Assembly (NCBI RefSeq): GCF_000341265.1
Contig: NZ_ANAE01000143.1
Location: forward strand, 1 to 64,000
DNA from: Nocardiopsis prasina DSM 43845
GTDB lineage: Bacteria > Actinomycetota > Actinomycetes > Streptosporangiales > Streptosporangiaceae
Direction: 5' to 3'
Length of the DNA stretch: 64,000 bases
The position numbers and the translations under genes were made by a program. This document shows, in pieces, positions 60,539-64,000 of the stretch. The notes under the pieces were generated by a model. That model searched no databases. It was not told the DNA's origin and was given only the letters and a program-made list of their open reading frames with translations. Within the stretch, counting starts at the first letter, position 1; every line of letters begins with the position of its first letter.

Positions 60539-60700
60539 GGTGCGGGGGTCTCGGGGGGCGTCCCCCGGGTGGAACGGCGAAACGAGCTGGTGCGGATGGG
60601 CACACGGCTCGCTTCGAGTGGTGCGGGGGTTTCGGGGGGCGTCCCCCGGGTGGAACGGCGAAACGAGCTGGTGCCGACAGGCACACAGCTCGCTTCGAGT
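60539..60700. repeat. Two 81-bp tandem repeats beside tRNA-Gly
   Basis: Units 60539-60619 and 60620-60700 differ at only a few positions. Each contains a CGGGGG/CCCCCG hairpin and ends GCTCGCTTCGAGT. A third partial start at 60701 (GGAGCGGGCG, compared with GGTGCGGGGG in the units) is the 3' end of the tRNA-Gly gene itself. On the minus strand each unit lies downstream of the tRNA, so the hairpins may act as a duplicated terminator. Confidence 0.85.
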
Positions 60701-60773
60701 GGAGCGGGCGACGAGAATCGAACTCGCATGACCAGCTTGGAAGGCTGGGGTTCTACCATTGAACTACGCCCGC
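60700..60773 (-). tRNA. tRNA-Gly (anticodon TCC)
   Basis: 74 nt with an encoded CCA. Acceptor GCGGGCG/CGCCCGC, discriminator T as usual for bacterial tRNA-Gly, anticodon loop CTTCCAA, T-arm GAGTTCGATTCTC. Confidence 0.97.
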
Positions 60774-60889
60774 GTGGCATCGGAGCCCCTGAGTTTCCTC
60801 TAGACTCGTGGAGCCGATGGAGACAAGAGTACAGTCTCTGGGGCGTTGGTCGCACACCCGTTTTCGGGTCGTGTGTCCGCGCCGGGTGA

Positions 60890-60964
60890 CGGGGTGTAGC
60901 GCAGCTTGGTTAGCGCGCATGCTTTGGGAGCATGAGGCCGCGGGTTCGAATCCCGCCACCCCGA
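60890..60964 (+). tRNA. tRNA-Pro (anticodon TGG)
   Basis: 75 nt, acceptor CGGGGTG/CACCCCG, discriminator A, anticodon loop TTTGGGA, T-arm GGGTTCGAATCCC. No CCA is encoded (CGA follows). Confidence 0.97.
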
Positions 60965-61192
60965 CGAAACCGTCCGCGGCGGTTCGGCCTTCGGGCCGTG
61001 CGCCGTGGCCCCCTGTCTGTCTGCCCTAGACTTGGTGCGATCAGCAGGAAACTGTAAGTCCCAGCCCGTCGCAGGGCACCCCGAAGGAACGTGGTCATCA
61101 CCGACCGGGGGTGCGCGCGTGCATACGCCGTTCGTGTGGTGCGCCTGCGGGCCGACGCGGACACCAGCCGGCAAACCTAGGAGTACCGCCCC

Positions 61193-62644
61193 GTGAAGAC
61201 CGATGTCGAGGAGCTCAGCCCGACCCGGGTCAAGCTGACCATCGAGGTGCCCTTCGAGGAGCTCGAGCACGCTTTCGACGTGACCTACAAGTCGCTCGCC
61301 AAGCAGGTTCGGATCAAGGGCTTCCGCCCGGGCAAGGCACCGGCGCGGCTGATCGACCGCTACGTCGGCCGTGGCGCGGTGATCAGCGAAGCGGTCAACC
61401 ACGCCGTTCCGGAGCTCTACAACGAAGCCATCCAGAAGGAGGAGATCTTCGCGCTCGGCCAGCCCGACGTGGAGGTCACCAAGCTGGAGGACAACGACGA
61501 GCTCGCCTTCACCGCCGAGGTCGACATCCGACCCAAGTTCGAGGTGAAGGACTACAAGGGCATCGAGGTGACCGTCGACAGCGCGACCGTCACCGACGAG
61601 CAGGTCGACGAGCAGATCGGCACCCTGCGCGAGCGCTTCTCCACCCTGGTTGGCGCCGACCGTCCCGTCGAGGACGGTGACCACCTCTCCATCGACCTGG
61701 TCGCCGCCATCGACGGTGAGAAGCTCGAGGACGTCGCCGTGAGCGGCTACTCCTACGAGGTCGGCACCAACACCATGCTGGAGGGCCTCGACGAGACCCT
61801 GCGCGGCATGGAGTCCGGTGGCGAGGCCACCTTCAAGACCACCCTCGTCGGTGGTGAGCACGAGGGCAAGGAGGCGGACGTCACCGTCACCGTGCACTCG
61901 GTGAAGGTGAAGGAGCTGCCGGAACTGGACGACGAGTTCGCCCAGCTGGCCTCCGAGTTCGACACCATCGACGAGCTGCGTGACGACGTGCGCAAGCGCA
62001 TGGCCGACGTCCGTCGCATGCAGCAGCTCTCCGCCGCCCGTGACAAGGCGCTCGAGAAGCTGATCGAGTCCGTCGAGATCCCGCTGCCCGACGCGGTGGT
62101 CGACGAGGAGATCAACCGTCGTCGCCAGAGCCTTGAGCAGCAGCTCGCCCAGAGCGGTCTGACCAAGGAGGCCTACCTCGAGTCGCAGGAGAAGACCGAG
62201 GAGGAGTTCGAGGAGGAGCTGAAGACCGGCGCCAACTCGGCGGTCAAGGCCGGCTTCATCCTCGACCAGCTGGCCCTCCAGGAGGACCTCAGCGCCGACC
62301 AGGGTGAGCTCAGCCAGTACGTGTTCGAGCAGGCCCAGCGCATGGGCGTGAGCCCGGACCAGCTGGCCCAGCACCTGGTCGAGTCGAACCAGATCCGCGT
62401 CGCCTTCACCGAGGTCGTCCGCGGCAAGGCCATGGACGTCGTCCTGGCCGGTGCCAAGGTGACCGACGAGGACGGCAACGTCGTCGAGCAGGAGATCGTC
62501 GAGGCCACCGACGACCAGGCTCTGGCCGAGGCCGTCAAGGCCGCCGCCGCTGCCTCCGCCGAGGTCACCGAGGCTGACAAGGCCGAGGAGACCGCTGAGG
62601 CCGCCGAAGCCGACGAGGACGCCGACAAGGCCGACTCCAAGTAG
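61193..62644 (+). CDS. tig: Trigger factor (ribosome-associated chaperone)
   Basis: 483 aa from the GTG at 61193 (TAGGAG upstream). The ribosome-binding tail has the signature GFRPGKAPARLI. The FKBP-type PPIase domain is about 150-240 (RPVEDGDHLSIDLVAAIDGE, GTNTMLEGLDETLRGME) and the C-terminal chaperone arms run to about 430. The last 40 residues are Ala/Glu/Asp-rich and disordered. It lies upstream of clpP1-clpP2, the order conserved in actinobacteria. Confidence 0.98.
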   Translation: MKTDVEELSPTRVKLTIEVPFEELEHAFDVTYKSLAKQVRIKGFRPGKAPARLIDRYVGRGAVISEAVNHAVPELYNEAIQKEEIFALGQPDVEVTKLEDNDELAFTAEVDIRPKFEVKDYKGIEVTVDSATVTDEQVDEQIGTLRERFSTLVGADRPVEDGDHLSIDLVAAIDGEKLEDVAVSGYSYEVGTNTMLEGLDETLRGMESGGEATFKTTLVGGEHEGKEADVTVTVHSVKVKELPELDDEFAQLASEFDTIDELRDDVRKRMADVRRMQQLSAARDKALEKLIESVEIPLPDAVVDEEINRRRQSLEQQLAQSGLTKEAYLESQEKTEEEFEEELKTGANSAVKAGFILDQLALQEDLSADQGELSQYVFEQAQRMGVSPDQLAQHLVESNQIRVAFTEVVRGKAMDVVLAGAKVTDEDGNVVEQEIVEATDDQALAEAVKAAAAASAEVTEADKAEETAEAAEADEDADKADSK

Positions 62645-62684
62645 TCCGAGGCTTCACGGCGCCGCGAGGCACCATGGCTCTCAG

Positions 62685-62721
62685 GGGCCCTGGCCGACCC
62701 GTAACGGGACGGCTGGGGCCC
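62685..62721 (+). terminator. Terminator of tig
   Basis: GGGCCC (62685-62690) and GGGCCC (62716-62721) enclose an imperfect inner stem (CCG-A-CCCG / CGGG-A-CGG), followed by TTTCCCTTCC. Confidence 0.7.
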
Positions 62722-62791
62722 TTTCCCTTCCGTTCCTGGCGCGTTGTTCGCTGTCAGGAGAAAGGGTGTGTTCCCGACCGGCCGCACCCTG

Positions 62792-62805
62792 CGCTCAAAG
62801 CGAAC
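62792..62805 (+). promoter_or_regulatory. ClgR-like operator upstream of clpP1
   Basis: CGCTCAAAGCGAAC fits the core CGCYNANRGCGWWS described for ClgR, the activator of clp genes in corynebacteria, mycobacteria and Streptomyces. It lies 77-91 nt before clpP1. Additional GTTCGCT upstream (about 62746) may be a second half-site. Confidence 0.65.
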
Positions 62806-62882
62806 AGGGACGGTATCCGGACGAGCCTGGCGTCTGTCGGCGTTAGTGTCGCTGTATCGCAACCGTTTCGATTCCGGAGCAG

Positions 62883-63509
62883 GTGACGAGAGTGCCGCCG
62901 ACCTTTGATGAGTCCCAGCGATTCGACGCTCGTACGTCGGATCAGCAGCTTTCCCCTTTTATTGAGCAGACGCCTCAGCGCCTGTTGCGCCAGCGAATCG
63001 TGTTCCTCGGCCAGCAGGTCGACGATGACATCGCCAACCGCCTCGTCGGTGAGCTCCTGCTGCTGTCCGCAGAGGACCGCCAGCGGGACATCACGATGTA
63101 CATCAACTCGCCGGGTGGATCCGTGACGGCGGGTATGGCGATCTACGACGTCATGCAGTACATCCCCAACGACGTGCGCACCGTGGGTATCGGTATGGCC
63201 GCGTCGATGGGCCAGATGCTCCTGTGCGCCGGTGCGCCCGGCAAGCGTTACGCGCTGCCGCACACCCGCGTCATGATGCACCAGCCGTCCGGTGGCATCG
63301 GGGGCACCGCCTCCGACATCCGGATCCTGGCTGACCAGCTGCTCTACGTGAAGAAGATGTTCATCCAGAAGATCTCCGAGCACACCGGGCAGTCGGTCGA
63401 ACAGATCGAGAAGGACGCCGACCGGGACCGCTGGTTCACGGCTCAGGAGGCCAAGGAGTACGGCTTCATCGACGAGGTGCTCGAGGGCACGCTCGACGTG
63501 ACCAGCTGA
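62883..63509 (+). CDS. clpP1: ATP-dependent Clp protease proteolytic subunit 1
   Basis: 208 aa from the GTG at 62883 (GGAG just upstream; a GTG at 62892 is also possible). Triad: Ser in GIGMAASMGQML, His in RVMMHQPSGG, Asp in EKDADRDRWF. Hydrophobic start of the mature chain is in RIVFLGQQVDDDIANRL. Forms a mixed tetradecamer with ClpP2. ClgR-like site upstream. Confidence 0.97.
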   Translation: MTRVPPTFDESQRFDARTSDQQLSPFIEQTPQRLLRQRIVFLGQQVDDDIANRLVGELLLLSAEDRQRDITMYINSPGGSVTAGMAIYDVMQYIPNDVRTVGIGMAASMGQMLLCAGAPGKRYALPHTRVMMHQPSGGIGGTASDIRILADQLLYVKKMFIQKISEHTGQSVEQIEKDADRDRWFTAQEAKEYGFIDEVLEGTLDVTS

Positions 63510-63567
63510 CAGTCCTGAGCTGACCTGGCCCAGTCCATGAATCGGCGCAGTGCGTGGAAGGCGTGAA

Positions 63568-64000
63568 ATGACCGAGTTCAACCCCAGTCTCATCGGCGGC
63601 GCGGCCTCGATGGCTCCTCAGAGCCGCTACGTCCTGCCGTCCTACGTGGAGCGTACGTCGTACGGCGTCAAGGAGATGAATCCGTACAACAAGCTCTTCG
63701 AAGAGCGGATCATCTTCGTCGGCGTCCAGATCGACGACACTTCGGCCAACGATCTGATGGCCCAGCTCATCACCCTTGAGCAGCTCGACTCCGAGCGGGA
63801 CATCCAGATGTACATCAACTCGCCGGGCGGTTCCTTCACCTCCCTCATGGCGATCTACGACACCATGCAGTTCGTGCGCCCCGACATCCAGACGGTGTGC
63901 ATCGGACAGGCCGCGTCGGCCGCCGCGATCCTGCTGGCGGGCGGCACCAAGGGCAAGCGTGGTGCCCTGCCCAACGCCCGGATGATGATCCACCAGCCTG
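63568..64000 (+). CDS. clpP2: ATP-dependent Clp protease proteolytic subunit 2 (partial)
   Basis: 144 codons before the right edge, from the ATG at 63568 (GGAAGG upstream). Extended N-terminus [20 protein letters not shown] with propeptide-like character, then [18 protein letters not shown], catalytic Ser in [15 protein letters not shown], and His in RMMIHQP at the edge. Begins 58 nt after clpP1, so cotranscribed. Partner of ClpP1; clpX would be expected next. Confidence 0.96.
   Translation, partial: MTEFNPSLIGGAASMAPQSRYVLPSYVERTSYGVKEMNPYNKLFEERIIFVGVQIDDTSANDLMAQLITLEQLDSERDIQMYINSPGGSFTSLMAIYDTMQFVRPDIQTVCIGQAASAAAILLAGGTKGKRGALPNARMMIHQP

Overview
The window is high-GC (roughly 72% by eye) actinobacterial chromosome. 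Gene content points to the Streptosporangiales, most likely Nocardiopsis or a close relative. The evidence is a TrHbO-type haemoglobin, a mycothiol-type DsbA-fold nitroreductase, an IdeR/DmdR iron box, a LexA box of TCGAAC-N4-GTTCGA type, tandem clpP1-clpP2 behind tig, and many genes whose start codon sits 5-8 nt after a TANNNT-like -10 box (likely leaderless mRNAs). The genus is inferred from gene order and protein flavour, not from a database search.

Layout. 1-4710 (minus strand) is an accessory module. An LCAT-like alpha/beta-hydrolase is translationally coupled (8-nt overlap) to a giant caspase-like peptidase / NACHT-type STAND ATPase / TPR protein that runs off the left edge. Its nine exact 46-residue repeats are unusually AT-rich for this genome and nearly identical as DNA. 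The module lies just beyond the 3' end of a tRNA-Arg gene (5367-5442), a position typical of integrated elements. From 5.9 kb onward the content looks like core chromosome. It includes a membrane protein, a secreted penicillin acylase-type Ntn hydrolase, an NfeD-SPFH pair, a quinone oxidoreductase, a membrane Ser/Thr kinase, a DUF6504 gene behind a LexA-like box, a GNAT acetyltransferase and a Tat-exported PGRP amidase.

18.7-28 kb carries tetrapyrrole genes (a BluB-CobT fusion and a CysG-type siroheme/methyltransferase protein) followed by two overlapping dynamin-like GTPase genes. A strong bidirectional terminator separates these from a 9-codon minus-strand micro-ORF with a near-perfect ribosome binding site, which is divergent to a membrane diguanylate cyclase. 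30-46 kb holds DUF4192, EttA, truncated haemoglobin O, a thioesterase, prolyl oligopeptidase, a 40-aa peptide coupled to an HNH protein, FmdB, IlvD, a NERD protein, an amidase, an MFS exporter and MalQ.

46-60 kb holds PepN, the DsbA-like nitroreductase, aldehyde dehydrogenase, RpiB, a SpoIIE-type phosphatase, MgtE with a proline-rich upstream ORF, an MT0933-like small protein, an apparently inactivated M23 peptidase, an iron-box-controlled [2Fe-2S] protein with a lysine-rich tail, an ABC exporter and a nucleotidyltransferase. The right end has tRNA-Gly, tRNA-Pro, tig, and clpP1-clpP2 preceded by a ClgR-like operator: a protein folding and degradation block.

The strongest candidate for a poorly described system is the lipase plus caspase-STAND-TPR module at the left edge. 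The micro-ORF at 28.2 kb, the LexA-controlled DUF6504 gene and the proline-rich mgtE leader are secondary leads.
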